In this document: positions 8,258 through 16,837 of the stretch, piece by piece
Layout of the letters: every line of letters begins with the position of its first letter
Position numbering within the stretch: the first letter of the stretch is position 1
Origin: G020354945 sp964570585
Lineage (GTDB): Bacteria; Omnitrophota; Gorgyraeia; JABMRG01; JAFGKX01
Length of the DNA: 63,096 bases
Assembly: GCA_964570585.1 (NCBI GenBank)
Contig: CAZMYR010000007.1
Coordinates: forward strand, 1-63,096
Reading direction: 5' to 3'
Notes under the pieces: generated by a model
Seen by the model: the letters and a program-made list of their open reading frames with translations, nothing else
The model's database searches: none
Told to the model about the DNA's origin: nothing
Translations under genes and position numbers: made by a program

Positions 8258-9084
8258 TAATCGGTGAGCGAATAAATAGTTCAAGAAAGCCTGTTGCCCG
8301 GGCCATAGCAAAGAAAGAGGAAAAGTTTCTAATTGAGCAGGCCCGCCTTCAAATTGAATCAGGCGCTCATTTTATAGATGTAAATTGCGCCGTTAGCCTA
8401 GAAAAAGAGAAAGAAGATTTAATCTGGCTTATAAAGACTCTCCAGGACAATCTTGAAGTATACATAAGTATCGATAGCCCTAACCCTGAAGTTATAGAAC
8501 AAGCTCTAAAAATACATAAGGGAAAACCATTCGTCAATTCAATCACAGCAGAGTCGGAGAAGCTCAAACATATGTTGGGCATTCTAGAAGATAAGGATGT
8601 CTTTGTTATTGCACTTACCATAGACAACAACGGCATACCCGATACTTCTGAAAAAAGGATCAAGTTAGCCAAAGATTTAGTCAATTCTTTAAAACAGGCT
8701 GGCATCGAATCCGATAATATATATATAGATCCTTTGGTTAAACCTATAAGCAGCGAATCGGATCAGGCCAAAAACTTTTTAGAAGCAGTCAGGATGCTCA
8801 AGCAAAGCGGAATAAAAACTATAGGCGGATTAAGCAATGCCTCTTATGGATTGCCGGCACGACGAATCTTGAATGCGGTATTTTTATCTTTAGCTATAGA
8901 AGCAGGCATGGATGCGGTTATTATAGATCCGGTTGATGAACTTATACAGAGCGGGATTAAAGCTGGTGATAAAGGCCTGCCTTTTTCAGAAGAAACTTTT
9001 GAACTAGCAAAAGAGGCCCTTCTTGGTGAGGATGCATATTGTGCGAATTACATAAAGGCTTTTCGAGAGGGCAAACTGACATGA
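8251..9084 (+). CDS. acsE: AcsE-type methyl-THF methyltransferase
   Basis: A 277-residue pterin-binding (dihydropteroate-synthase-fold) protein: IGERINSSRK at the N-terminus, ESGAHFIDVNCA, ISIDSPNPEVIEQAL, INS-type strand FVNSITAE, DPLVKPI and GGLSNASYGLPARRILN. This pattern is that of methyltetrahydrofolate:corrinoid/iron-sulfur protein methyltransferase (AcsE) and its relatives, not of DHPS (a true folP is at 16830). It would pass the methyl group from MetF's product to a corrinoid protein. No acsABCD genes are in the window, so whether a full Wood-Ljungdahl pathway exists is open; a catabolic corrinoid methyltransferase remains possible. It overlaps panE and apbE by a few bases on either side. 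Confidence 0.8.
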   Translation: MLIIGERINSSRKPVARAIAKKEEKFLIEQARLQIESGAHFIDVNCAVSLEKEKEDLIWLIKTLQDNLEVYISIDSPNPEVIEQALKIHKGKPFVNSITAESEKLKHMLGILEDKDVFVIALTIDNNGIPDTSEKRIKLAKDLVNSLKQAGIESDNIYIDPLVKPISSESDQAKNFLEAVRMLKQSGIKTIGGLSNASYGLPARRILNAVFLSLAIEAGMDAVIIDPVDELIQSGIKAGDKGLPFSEETFELAKEALLGEDAYCANYIKAFREGKLT

Positions 9085-10060
9085 ACCCCGCCCTTCCTGA
9101 GAAAGAAATAAAGAGTGCAAGGAAGGGCGGGGTGAAAAAGCCCATAGTTATCATTGTAGTAGCTGTGCTTATCGCATCTGCTATTGCCTATCCACTGCTT
9201 AATAAGAGTCAAAAAAGTACCCGGTTTAAAATGGGCACCGTTGTAGAGATTACTTTAAATGGGCCTACTTGGACAAATTTCGATAAAATTTTTGAGAAAG
9301 CATTTTTGGCTATTGATAAAGCCCAAAATTTAGCAGATAGATATAACCAGGGGAGTCAAATAAGCATAGTAAATAGAGAAGCTCATAAATTCCCTGTTAA
9401 TGTGGATAAGGAGCTTTATAATTTGATAGAAAGTGCTATCGATATAAGCAGAAATACAGAAGGGGCTTTTGATATAACAGTTACGCCGTTAGTAGAATTA
9501 TGGGGTTTTTATAAAAAGCAAGGAAGTTCGCCATCCGATGCGAAGATAAAAGAGGCCTTAGCAAGCGTGGGTTTTAATAATATAGTTTTAGATAGAGAAA
9601 AAAGAACAGTTTTCTTGAAAGAAGACGGCGTAGGTCTTGACCTTTCAGCGATTGCTAAAGGATATGCTGTAGATAAAGCCGCCAAGGTTATAAGAAAGTG
9701 TGGTATCAGGTCCGCCATTATCAATGCTGGCGGAGATATATATTGTGTCGGTAAAAAGAATATATTTCAAAAATGGAGTGTAGGGATAAAAGACCCTGAC
9801 GATAACAAAAAGATTATAAAGGTAATACATACTAGGGATAAGGCTGTAGCGACATCTGGAGGATATGAAAAGTTTCTTATGCGCAAAGGAAAAAAATACT
9901 CTCATTTAATAGATCCGAGAACAGGCCTGCCGACTGAAATATCACGCAATGCTACTGTAGTTGCCCGGACTTGCGTTCTGGCAGATGCGTTAGCTACGGC
10001 TTTGTGTATACTTAGTAAGAATAAAATAGCTCAGCTTAAAATAAAGTATGATATAGAGGT
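9081..10060 (+). CDS. apbE: FAD:protein FMN transferase (3' end in gap)
   Basis: ATG 9081 overlaps the acsE stop (ATGA). A membrane anchor (about residues 22-40) precedes the ApbE domain: DLSAIAKGYAVDKAAKVIR, NAGGDIYCVG, ATSGGYE and YSHLIDPRTG, with ADALATALCILS near the break. ApbE attaches FMN to Thr residues of redox proteins (for example Rnf or Nqr subunits) outside the membrane. The gap at 10061 removes the C-terminal residues. The apparent fusion with the pyrophosphatase downstream exists only because the Ns keep the frame; it is not a real fusion. Whether the flavinylation targets lie nearby cannot be seen. Confidence 0.9.
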
Positions 10061-10160
10061 NNNNNNNNNNNNNNNNNNNNNNNNNNNNNNNNNNNNNNNN
10101 NNNNNNNNNNNNNNNNNNNNNNNNNNNNNNNNNNNNNNNNNNNNNNNNNNNNNNNNNNNN
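10061..10160. other. Assembly gap, 100 N
   Basis: Exactly 100 N between apbE and hppA. The true length is unknown; the end of apbE, the start of hppA and perhaps other genes are missing. Confidence 0.99.
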
Positions 10161-12230
10161 GGAGCATCGGTGTTGGCTTTGGCCTTTGCTGCGTTTTTAG
10201 CCATTAAGATTTTGTTTAAAGATGATGGCACAGACAGGATGGAAGAGATTGCAAATGCTGTCAAGGAAGGAGCAGATGCATTTTTAAAGAGACAATATTT
10301 TGTCGTAAGCATCTTTTTTGTAATTGGTTTTATTATTTTGTTGTTTTTGTCAAGGGAAAAATACCTATCTATATTTGTGCCTTTTGCGTTCATAACAGGC
10401 GGTTTTTTTTCCGGTCTTGCTGGATATATAGGCATGAAAATAGCCACATCCTCAAGTTCAAGGACTGCACAAGCTTGCCGTAGTAGTTTAAACGGTGGAT
10501 TAAATATAGCCTTTTCATCAGGGGCGGTTATGGGCCTTACTGTAGTAGGGCTGGGCCTTTTGTTTTTATCAGGATGGTATTTAATACTTAAAGAGTTTTA
10601 TTCAGTTAATCCGATTCCGGAAGGATATACAAAGGCTTTGATAATCTCGAGCAATATGCTTATGTTTGGCTTAGGAGCGAGTTCACAGGCCCTTTTTGCC
10701 AGGGTTGGCGGTGGAATATTTACAAAAGCCGCTGATGTGGGAGCGGATTTAGTCGGCAAGGTAGAAAGCAATATACCGGAAGATGACCCGAGAAACCCCG
10801 CGACCATAGCCGATAATGTCGGTGACAATGTCGGAGATGTTGCAGGGATGGGTGCTGATCTTTTTGAATCGTATATAGGTTCTATAGTAGCATCTATTGC
10901 ATTAGGGGCCGCTGCTGGATTTGGCATAAAAGGCATTATGCTGCCGTTAGTTATAGCTGCGGTAGGAATAATTTGTTCAATAATAGGAACATTTTTTGTG
11001 AGAACAAAAGAAAAGGCAGCTCAAGGCGAACTTTTAAATGCTTTAAGGCGTGGTATCTTTACGGCGTCGTTATTGGTAATTGTCGGCTGTTATTATGCTG
11101 TAAAAATGGTGTTAGGCTTTGAGTATATGGGTATATTCTGGGCAATAGTATTCGGTCTTGTATGTGGTCTTGTTATTTCATTTTCATCGGAATTTTTTAC
11201 ATCAGCAAATTATAGACCAACAAAGTCTATATCCGATTCATCTATAACAGGCCCGGCCACAGTGATTATAGCAGGCATATCCGTTGGCATGCTTTCTACC
11301 GCTATACCTGTTGTCGCAGTTTGCGCTGCTGTATTCGGGGCATTTTATATATCAGGCGGTAGCACGAATTACAATATCGGCCTTTTTGGTGTAGGTATTA
11401 CAGCGGTTGGTATGCTGTCTACACTTGGGATTACTCTTGCTTCCGACGCATATGGCCCTGTTGCGGATAATGCAGGAGGCAATGCAGAAATGGCGAAATT
11501 AGGGCCTGAAGTAAGAAAAAGAACAGATGCCCTGGATTCACTCGGTAATACTACAGCGGCAACAGGCAAAGGTTTTGCAATTGGCTCTGCTGCCCTTACA
11601 ACATTGGCATTAATAGCAGCATATAATCAGAGTATAAATATGCTTGGAAAACAGATGGACTTAAGCCTGCTTAATCCCAGGCTTTTAATAGGTCTTTTTG
11701 CAGGTGGCATGTTACCATTCCTTTTTTGTTCGATGACTCTTAAGTCGGTCGGAAAAGCTGCTTCGAAGATTGTGGTTGAAGTAAGAAGACAGTTTAAGGA
11801 GATAAAAGGACTTTTTGAAGGCAAGGCAAAGCCAGATTACGAAAAATGCGTTACCATCGTTACCGCTACAGCGCAAAAAGAAATGATATTACCCTCACTC
11901 CTTGCTATATCAGCGCCTATAATAGTAGGGCTCCTTATAGGTGTAGAAGCAGTAGCCGGGCTTTTGACAGGGGCGCTTGTATGTGGATTTGTATTGGCAG
12001 TTATGATGGCAAATGCCGGTGGCGCCTGGGATAATGCCAAAAAATACATAGAAGGAGGTGCACACGGTGGAAAGGGAAGCCCTTCCCACAAGGCTAGCAT
12101 TGTCGGCGATACCGTAGGCGACCCTTTTAAAGATACATCCGGCCCATCGCTTAATATCCTTATTAAGCTTATGTCAATGGTTTCAGTTGTATTTGCTGCA
12201 TTTATCCTTGCAAATACATTAATGAAGTAG
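10161..12230 (+). CDS. hppA: Membrane ion-pumping pyrophosphatase (5' end in gap)
   Basis: A polytopic membrane protein that hydrolyses pyrophosphate and pumps H+ or Na+. Conserved loops are present: DVGADLVGKVESNIPEDDPR, ADNVGDNVGDVAGMGADLFE, SDSSITGPA, SDAYGPVADNAGGNAEMA and GGAWDNAKKYIEGG. The motif GNTTAATGKG has Ala at the position that is Lys in K+-independent enzymes, so this belongs to the K+-dependent group. Whether Na+ or H+ is pumped cannot be decided by eye. About 20-40 N-terminal residues are lost in the gap. Such pumps recover energy from pyrophosphate in energy-limited anaerobes, in keeping with the one-carbon genes upstream. Confidence 0.95.
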   Translation, partial: GASVLALAFAAFLAIKILFKDDGTDRMEEIANAVKEGADAFLKRQYFVVSIFFVIGFIILLFLSREKYLSIFVPFAFITGGFFSGLAGYIGMKIATSSSSRTAQACRSSLNGGLNIAFSSGAVMGLTVVGLGLLFLSGWYLILKEFYSVNPIPEGYTKALIISSNMLMFGLGASSQALFARVGGGIFTKAADVGADLVGKVESNIPEDDPRNPATIADNVGDNVGDVAGMGADLFESYIGSIVASIALGAAAGFGIKGIMLPLVIAAVGIICSIIGTFFVRTKEKAAQGELLNALRRGIFTASLLVIVGCYYAVKMVLGFEYMGIFWAIVFGLVCGLVISFSSEFFTSANYRPTKSISDSSITGPATVIIAGISVGMLSTAIPVVAVCAAVFGAFYISGGSTNYNIGLFGVGITAVGMLSTLGITLASDAYGPVADNAGGNAEMAKLGPEVRKRTDALDSLGNTTAATGKGFAIGSAALTTLALIAAYNQSINMLGKQMDLSLLNPRLLIGLFAGGMLPFLFCSMTLKSVGKAASKIVVEVRRQFKEIKGLFEGKAKPDYEKCVTIVTATAQKEMILPSLLAISAPIIVGLLIGVEAVAGLLTGALVCGFVLAVMMANAGGAWDNAKKYIEGGAHGGKGSPSHKASIVGDTVGDPFKDTSGPSLNILIKLMSMVSVVFAAFILANTLMK

Positions 12231-12236
12231 GTGCTC

Positions 12237-12431
12237 AGCAATCGCCTATTCGCAGCGCGCATTTTTCTTAACGCATTTTGCTCACTTCGGGAAAGTTTAA
12301 CTCGCCCTCACATCTTACGATGTGTTCGGGCTCAAACACAAACTTTCCTTCGCTCGGTTTGCCTCTGCAAACCTCGCTCATTCTCGTTCGCAAAATGCTG
12401 AAAAATGCTATTGCTGCTCATAGGCGATTGC
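12237..12431 (-). repeat. Nested three-way-junction palindrome, copy A
   Basis: The outer arms pair CAATCGCCTAT (12239-12249) with ATAGGCGATTG (12420-12430), and GCGCATTTTTC with GAAAAATGC. Inside, GCATTTTGC (12273-12281) pairs with GCAAAATGC (12390-12398). Read on the - strand, this inner unit holds a GGTTTGC/GCAAACC hairpin and a GGAAAGTTT/AAACTTTCC stem that encloses a GCCC...CACAT/ATGTG...GGGC hairpin. A homologue in the opposite orientation is at 52889-53088. It fills the gap after hppA; no gene is seen here. Confidence 0.75.
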
Positions 12432-12512
12432 TTCGCTTGAAGCGGTTTGTTTTGGCAAAAAATTCCTAATGTCTCGCTCCGTAATACTCTTCGCTTGAGG
12501 TGTTTTTGGCTA

Positions 12513-12556
12513 AAAAATGCTATCGCTGCTCATAGGTGATTTCTTCGCTTAAGCCT
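12513..12556 (+). repeat. Solo arm of the nested palindrome family
   Basis: This stretch closely repeats 12398-12440 (AAAAATGCTAT, GCTGCTCATAGG, GATT, TTCGCTT) as a direct repeat about 115 bp downstream, without a matching left arm. A small CCCCGTGAAAACGGGG hairpin follows near 12559-12574. It may be a decayed copy of the element at 12237-12431. Confidence 0.6.
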
Positions 12557-12599
12557 GTCCCCGTGAAAACGGGGAGTGGTTTGTAAGCCCTATTTTTTA

Positions 12600-12628
12600 T
12601 TGCAAAGATATATGGCATTTGCTATAAT
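12600..12628 (+). promoter_or_regulatory. Sigma-70-type promoter for tRNA-Met
   Basis: TTGCAA (12600-12605), a 17-base spacer and a consensus TATAAT (12623-12628) lie about 85 bases upstream of the tRNA-Met gene. Confidence 0.6.
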
Positions 12629-12695
12629 AAATTGTATAGGTACTTTGCAACCTACAATGCTTCTATTCGTCGCATTGTTTAACGGTTGCTCAGTA

Positions 12696-12718
12696 CCAAA
12701 TCTTCTTCGAAGATTTGG
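12696..12718. repeat. Perfect hairpin abutting tRNA-Met 5' end
   Basis: CCAAATCTTC (12696-12705) and GAAGATTTGG (12709-12718) pair perfectly around TTC. The last two bases GG are also the first two bases of the mature tRNA, so the leader hairpin and the acceptor stem compete. Confidence 0.8.
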
Positions 12719-12793
12719 CGGCGTAGCTCAGTTGGTTAGAGCAGTCGGCTCATACCCGGCATGTCAGTGGTTCGAGTCCACTCGCCGCTACCA
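12717..12793 (+). tRNA. tRNA-Met (CAT), elongator type
   Basis: A full cloverleaf: acceptor GGCGGCG (12717-12723) with CGCCGCT (12783-12789), D arm GCTC/GAGC, anticodon arm GTCGG-CTCATAC-CCGGC with anticodon CAT, T arm AGTGG-TTCGAGT-CCACT, discriminator A and an encoded CCA (12791-12793). G1 pairs with U72 as a wobble; an initiator would have an unpaired C1-A72 and three G-C pairs in the anticodon stem, so this is an elongator tRNA-Met. A CAT anticodon can also be tRNA-Ile after lysidine modification by TilS, encoded 0.6 kb downstream; the acceptor and anticodon stems look more like Met. Confidence 0.92.
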
Positions 12794-12820
12794 TATGAAT
12801 TCCGCAAAGCGGAATTCATA
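12794..12820. repeat. Perfect hairpin just 3' of tRNA-Met
   Basis: TATGAATTCCGC (12794-12805) and GCGGAATTCATA (12809-12820) pair perfectly around AAA, directly after the tRNA CCA. There is no T run, so it is not a standard terminator; it could mark processing of the tRNA 3' end. Confidence 0.8.
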
Positions 12821-12856
12821 GTCAGGAATGGTGCCACATACTAATTTTGCGGAATA

Positions 12857-12931
12857 GCACCGTTTGGGAAAGCAAAGTAGCAAATGTCCCCTTTACGGGG
12901 ACACTTGCCCCTTTGCTTTCCCAAACGGTGC
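12857..12931. repeat. Core-type palindromic element before PilZ gene
   Basis: The arms GCACCGTTTGGGAAAGCAAAG and CTTTGCTTTCCCAAACGGTGC enclose the shared core (AAATGTCCCC...GGGGACACTTG). The outer arm sequence is that of the short palindromes at 4893 and 21092; the core is that of the elements at 2384, 34890, 42543 and 43399. GGTG at 12927-12930 lies seven bases before ATG 12938. Confidence 0.88.
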
Positions 12932-12937
12932 ATTCTC

Positions 12938-13414
12938 ATGGATACTCAAGCTCAAAAAATAGAACACAGAAGATATCCCAGGTTACACCAGGCATTTCCG
13001 GTTAAGTTCCAGCTTTTGGATGAAAATGGCGAACCCAAAGGTGAGATATATGAGGGTTTTACCAGAAATGTAAGTAAGGGAGGAATGTCTATAGAAAGCA
13101 GGCTTGAGAGAAAGAAAGAGGTATTTGAATTTGTTCCGGGTAAAACAAAATTGAAACTTTGTACTAGCATACTGGCTGATGCTCCGCCTGTAGATTCCAT
13201 AGCAACTATTAAATGGTCAACCAAAGTTTCAGAACCGGCATTTGATGTTTACTTTTTTGGTATAGAGTATGACCAGATAGACGGTGCTCAGCAACAAATG
13301 ATTGAAAAGCACGTTAATAGACTCCGTAGGAAACGTAAGTTTTTTCTTTATTTTTTCCTTCTGTCAGCTGCCTTTATCATCGTTTTTGCATATATGATAT
13401 TAGTACCACGCTAA
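12938..13414 (+). CDS. PilZ-domain protein with C-terminal membrane segment
   Basis: From ATG 12938 the 158-residue protein has the two c-di-GMP-binding signatures of PilZ: an N-terminal RRYPRLH (RxxxR-like) and RNVSKGGMSIE ((D/N)xSxxG). A single hydrophobic segment (FLYFFLLSAAFIIVFAYMILV) ends the protein, so it is anchored in the membrane with PilZ in the cytosol. It probably senses cyclic di-GMP; the HD-GYP protein at 4927 would lower the same messenger. Its partner is not evident. The upstream reading frame from 12884 is palindrome sequence. It is followed after 17 bp by tilS. Confidence 0.85.
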   Translation: MDTQAQKIEHRRYPRLHQAFPVKFQLLDENGEPKGEIYEGFTRNVSKGGMSIESRLERKKEVFEFVPGKTKLKLCTSILADAPPVDSIATIKWSTKVSEPAFDVYFFGIEYDQIDGAQQQMIEKHVNRLRRKRKFFLYFFLLSAAFIIVFAYMILVPR

Positions 13415-13431
13415 CCCTCCCCAATTTAACT

Positions 13432-14829
13432 ATGTTTAAAAAAGTAAAAAATACCATCGAAAAATACTCTATGCTTAAAAGAGGAGACAATGTACTTGTG
13501 GCTATCTCAGGGGGACCGGACTCAGTATGCCTTTTGCTGGTTTTAAATTCGATTAAGAAAGAATTTGGTATAAACTTATTTTGTGCTCATCTAAATCACC
13601 GGTTGAGGGGCGTTGAGTCTGATTGCGATGAGCGTTATGTAAAAAGATTAACTAAAAAACATCGAATGCCACTTTTGATAGAATCAAGAAATGTCACAAA
13701 ATTTGCAAAAGATAAAAAGTTTTCATTAGAGCAAGCAGCTCGGAAATTGCGGTATGATTTTTTATTGCAGACTGCCAAGAAAATAGGCGCTGATAAAATA
13801 GCTATGGGACATACCAAAGATGACCAGGTTGAAACTTTGTTTATGCGGCTTTTTCGCGGAACAGGATTGCGGGGCTTAAGGGGTATTCCTGCTGTGCGAA
13901 AGATTTCGCCTAACATATCAATTATTCGTCCATTAATCGAAACTCCAAGGGAAGAAATCCTCTTCTTTCTAAAGGAAAGAAAAATCAGAGCCAGATTAGA
14001 TTCAACAAATGCGCAAACTGCATTTTTAAGAAATAGAATTAGGCATGAGCTCCTGCCCCATATAGAAAAATATTATTCTCCTAAGATAAAGGAGATTCTA
14101 GCCAGAACAGCTGATAATCTGGATGCAGATTATGATTATTTAATAAAGCAGCAGCGCAAAGTATTTAAAAGAATAGCTAAAATAAAAAAAGACGCAAGCA
14201 TAAATTTACCCATAAAAGGATTAAAATCTTTACCCATTTCTTTTAAAAGGGGTGTGGTTAGGCTAGCCATAGAAGATGTTAAAGGTAATTTGGAAGGTAT
14301 AGATTACAGACATTGGAAGAAAATAGAAGATTTGATTGAAGGAGGCTTAGCCTCCTTCAATCTGCCTGACGGTATATGTGTTACTAAAAGAGCAAAAACG
14401 GTACAGTTTGCTTCTAAAAAAAAGACTGAAAATATGCAAAAACTCCCTTTGTCTGCCATAATCAAAATACCGGGGGTAACTAAAATTTTAAAAAGATTAT
14501 ATATAAAATCATCTATATCGAAAGCTCCACCGATAACCTTTAATACATCGCCGAATATAGAATACTTTGACGCCGATAAAATAAAGTTTCCGCTTAATGC
14601 CAGATTCAGGAAGCCGGCCGATAAAATGAAACCTCTGGGTATGAAAAGATATAAGCGCCTTCAGGATATCTTTGTAGATGATAAGATTAAAGCTATCAGG
14701 CGTAATAGGATCCCAATAATTATTGACGCAAGAGGCAGGATCATATGGGTATGTGGGGTGCGCATGGCTGAAGATTTTAAGGTAACTCCCCATACAAGAA
14801 AATGCCTTAGGCTTAAATTGACACTATAG
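13432..14829 (+). CDS. tilS: tRNA(Ile)-lysidine synthetase
   Basis: The N-terminal PP-loop motif SGGPDSVCLLL (about residues 26-36), then HLNHRLRG, ARKLRYDFL, GHTKDDQVETLFMRLFRGTGL and RPLIETPREEI identify TilS. It converts the C34 of tRNA-Ile(CAU) to lysidine with ATP and lysine, so the tRNA reads AUA. The C-terminal TilS domain is present (KFPLNARFRKPADKMKPLGM and later KAIRRNRIPIIIDARGRIIWV). Length 465 residues is normal. Its stop codon lies inside the ftsH promoter. Confidence 0.94.
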   Translation: MFKKVKNTIEKYSMLKRGDNVLVAISGGPDSVCLLLVLNSIKKEFGINLFCAHLNHRLRGVESDCDERYVKRLTKKHRMPLLIESRNVTKFAKDKKFSLEQAARKLRYDFLLQTAKKIGADKIAMGHTKDDQVETLFMRLFRGTGLRGLRGIPAVRKISPNISIIRPLIETPREEILFFLKERKIRARLDSTNAQTAFLRNRIRHELLPHIEKYYSPKIKEILARTADNLDADYDYLIKQQRKVFKRIAKIKKDASINLPIKGLKSLPISFKRGVVRLAIEDVKGNLEGIDYRHWKKIEDLIEGGLASFNLPDGICVTKRAKTVQFASKKKTENMQKLPLSAIIKIPGVTKILKRLYIKSSISKAPPITFNTSPNIEYFDADKIKFPLNARFRKPADKMKPLGMKRYKRLQDIFVDDKIKAIRRNRIPIIIDARGRIIWVCGVRMAEDFKVTPHTRKCLRLKLTL

Positions 14830-14846
14830 TGAAAACATGCTATAAT
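14818..14846 (+). promoter_or_regulatory. Consensus sigma-70 promoter for ftsH
   Basis: TTGACA (14818-14823), a 17-base spacer and TATAAT (14841-14846): all twelve consensus bases at ideal spacing. It overlaps the end of tilS, and transcription would begin near 14853, giving a leader of only about 14 bases that carries the Shine-Dalgarno-like AGAGGTAG. Confidence 0.85.
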
Positions 14847-14866
14847 TAGTTTAGAGGTAGAAAAAG

Positions 14867-16837
14867 ATGTCTAATAATAAATTACGAAAACCACAGGGTA
14901 AACTGCCCAGAAAAGGTAAGGTAAAAAAAGTCCCCCCGGGAGGGATCCTTTTATGGATAGCCATAATATTTTTATTTATGTACCTTATGCGTAATTTGGC
15001 AACTAGCATAGAAGGCGTTCCACAGAAATTAATATATAGTGAATTCTATAGTATAGTCGAAGCTAATAGAGAAATTCAAAAGATACAGAAGGCAACCCTT
15101 ACAGAAAATAAAGTTTGGGGGACATTTGTTACCGGAGAGCGGTTTGAAGTAGACATACCTGAAAATGACCCTGACGTAATAAAACTGATGCGGGGAAACA
15201 TTGCCCAGTTTAATGTCCAGCCGCCTCGGACATTCTGGTCTAATATGCTTTATTCTATTGTGCCTACTCTGTTTTTCTTTGGACTTCTGTGGTTTTTTCT
15301 ATTTAGAGGCGCACAGGGAGGCGGCGGCCCTGCCGGTAAGATATGGTCTTTCGGAAAAAGCAAAGCCAGACTTATTTTAGGCAATAAGATGAAAATTAAT
15401 TTTAACGATGTGGCCGGAGTAGATGAGGCAAAGGAAGAACTTCAGGAAGTAATAGAATTTTTAGAAGACCCTAAAAAATTCCAAACCCTCGGCGGCAAAA
15501 TGCCAAAGGGAGTTTTGTTGATGGGTCCCCCGGGCTGCGGCAAGACATTATTGGCAAAAGCTGTCTCGGGCGAGGCAGGGGTGCCATTTTTTAGTCTAAG
15601 TGGCTCAGATTTTGTCGAGATGTTCGTTGGCGTTGGAGCTGCTCGGGTGCGCGACCTTTTTGAACAGGCGAAAAAATCAGCCAAAACGGGCGGCAAAGGA
15701 GCGATTATATTTATAGATGAGATAGATGCTGTAGGGCGGCAAAGATTTGCAGGAATAGGCGGAGGTCACGATGAAAGAGAACAGACCCTGAATGCGCTAT
15801 TGTCAGAGATGGACGGCTTTAGTACTGAAGCAGGGGTTATACTCATAGCTGCAACAAATCGGCCTGATGTATTAGACCCCGCACTAATGCGTCCGGGGCG
15901 GTTTGATAGACAGATAGTGGTTGATCAACCTGACATTAGAGGGCGAGAAGCGATATTAAAAGTTCACGCCAGGAATATAACGCTTGGCAAAGAAGTAGAC
16001 TTAGCTTCAATTGCCCAGCAGACATCCGGCTTTTCCGGGGCTGATTTAGCCAACCTTATTAATGAAGCAGCCCTTTTAGCAGCCCGACGCTCAAAGAAAG
16101 AAGTTACTGTCCCGGAACTGGAGGAGTCGATAGAACGGGTTATGGCCGGGCCTGAGAGAAAAAGCAGGGTTATAGACAGGTCAGAAAAAAAGATTATTGC
16201 TTATCATGAATCAGGGCATGCCCTATTAGCTCTACTTTTCCCTGGCACAGAAAAATTACACAAGGTTTCTATAATACCCAGAGGTACAGCAGCACTGGGT
16301 TATACTCTTCAGAAGCCGTTACATGATAAATACCTGCGTTCCAAAACAGAGCTTATGAATGCCATTGCAGTGGCATTGGGTGGCAGGGCCAGCGAAGAAT
16401 TGATATTTGCAGATATAACCACAGGAGCTCATAATGACCTTGAGGTAGTAACAGATTGGGCCAGGAGAATGATTTGTGAGTTTGGAATGAGTGATAAATT
16501 AGGCCAGCTTACTTTTGGAAGAAGGCACCGGCAAGTCTTTTTGGGAAGGGATATTACTGAGGAAAGAAATTATAGCGAGAAGACTGCTCAGGAGATAGAT
16601 AAAGAAGTACGAAGCATAGTCGATGAATGTTACAATCGCGCAAAAGATACTTTGACAGAAAACAAAGAGAAACTTATAAAGCTCGCCGAAGCCCTTATTG
16701 AAAAAGAGGTATTGGATGTAAAAGAAGTAATGTCTATAGTCGGCATAAAGGAAAAGAAGCAAAAGCAAGAAAAAAAGCTACCGAAAGAGAGTCCTGAGCA
16801 AAGCGAAGGAAAGCAAGAAGAAAAGAAAAATGCCTGA
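14867..16837 (+). CDS. ftsH: ATP-dependent membrane zinc protease FtsH
   Basis: A 656-residue inner-membrane AAA+ protease. Two N-terminal membrane segments (about 27-45 and 125-145) flank a small periplasmic domain. The AAA domain has Walker A GPPGCGKT (near 220), Walker B IIFIDEIDAVG (near 280), and the second region of homology ATNRPDVLDPALMRPGRFDR. The zinc site is HESGH near residue 447. FtsH degrades misfolded membrane proteins and unstable regulators. The last 35 residues are very rich in Lys, Glu and Gln. A perfect promoter and AGAGGTAG precede the start; folP overlaps the end by eight bases. Confidence 0.97.
   Translation: MSNNKLRKPQGKLPRKGKVKKVPPGGILLWIAIIFLFMYLMRNLATSIEGVPQKLIYSEFYSIVEANREIQKIQKATLTENKVWGTFVTGERFEVDIPENDPDVIKLMRGNIAQFNVQPPRTFWSNMLYSIVPTLFFFGLLWFFLFRGAQGGGGPAGKIWSFGKSKARLILGNKMKINFNDVAGVDEAKEELQEVIEFLEDPKKFQTLGGKMPKGVLLMGPPGCGKTLLAKAVSGEAGVPFFSLSGSDFVEMFVGVGAARVRDLFEQAKKSAKTGGKGAIIFIDEIDAVGRQRFAGIGGGHDEREQTLNALLSEMDGFSTEAGVILIAATNRPDVLDPALMRPGRFDRQIVVDQPDIRGREAILKVHARNITLGKEVDLASIAQQTSGFSGADLANLINEAALLAARRSKKEVTVPELEESIERVMAGPERKSRVIDRSEKKIIAYHESGHALLALLFPGTEKLHKVSIIPRGTAALGYTLQKPLHDKYLRSKTELMNAIAVALGGRASEELIFADITTGAHNDLEVVTDWARRMICEFGMSDKLGQLTFGRRHRQVFLGRDITEERNYSEKTAQEIDKEVRSIVDECYNRAKDTLTENKEKLIKLAEALIEKEVLDVKEVMSIVGIKEKKQKQEKKLPKESPEQSEGKQEEKKNA

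Noticed and set aside
8251..9084. A second dihydropteroate synthase
   Set aside because: It lacks the NITPDSFSDGG and ESTRPGA motifs of FolP and has the GERIN start and GLSN-x-SYG motif of methyl-THF methyltransferases.
9039..12230. A 1063-residue fusion of ApbE and pyrophosphatase
   Set aside because: The two parts meet only across 100 Ns that happen to keep the frame; they are separate genes with ends lost in the gap.
12794..12820. Terminator after tRNA-Met
   Set aside because: The stem is perfect but no T run follows, and the same kind of hairpin also lies before tRNA genes.
12576..12821. An 81-codon open frame over tRNA-Met
   Set aside because: It overlaps the tRNA and hairpins, has no ribosome binding site and no recognisable protein features.
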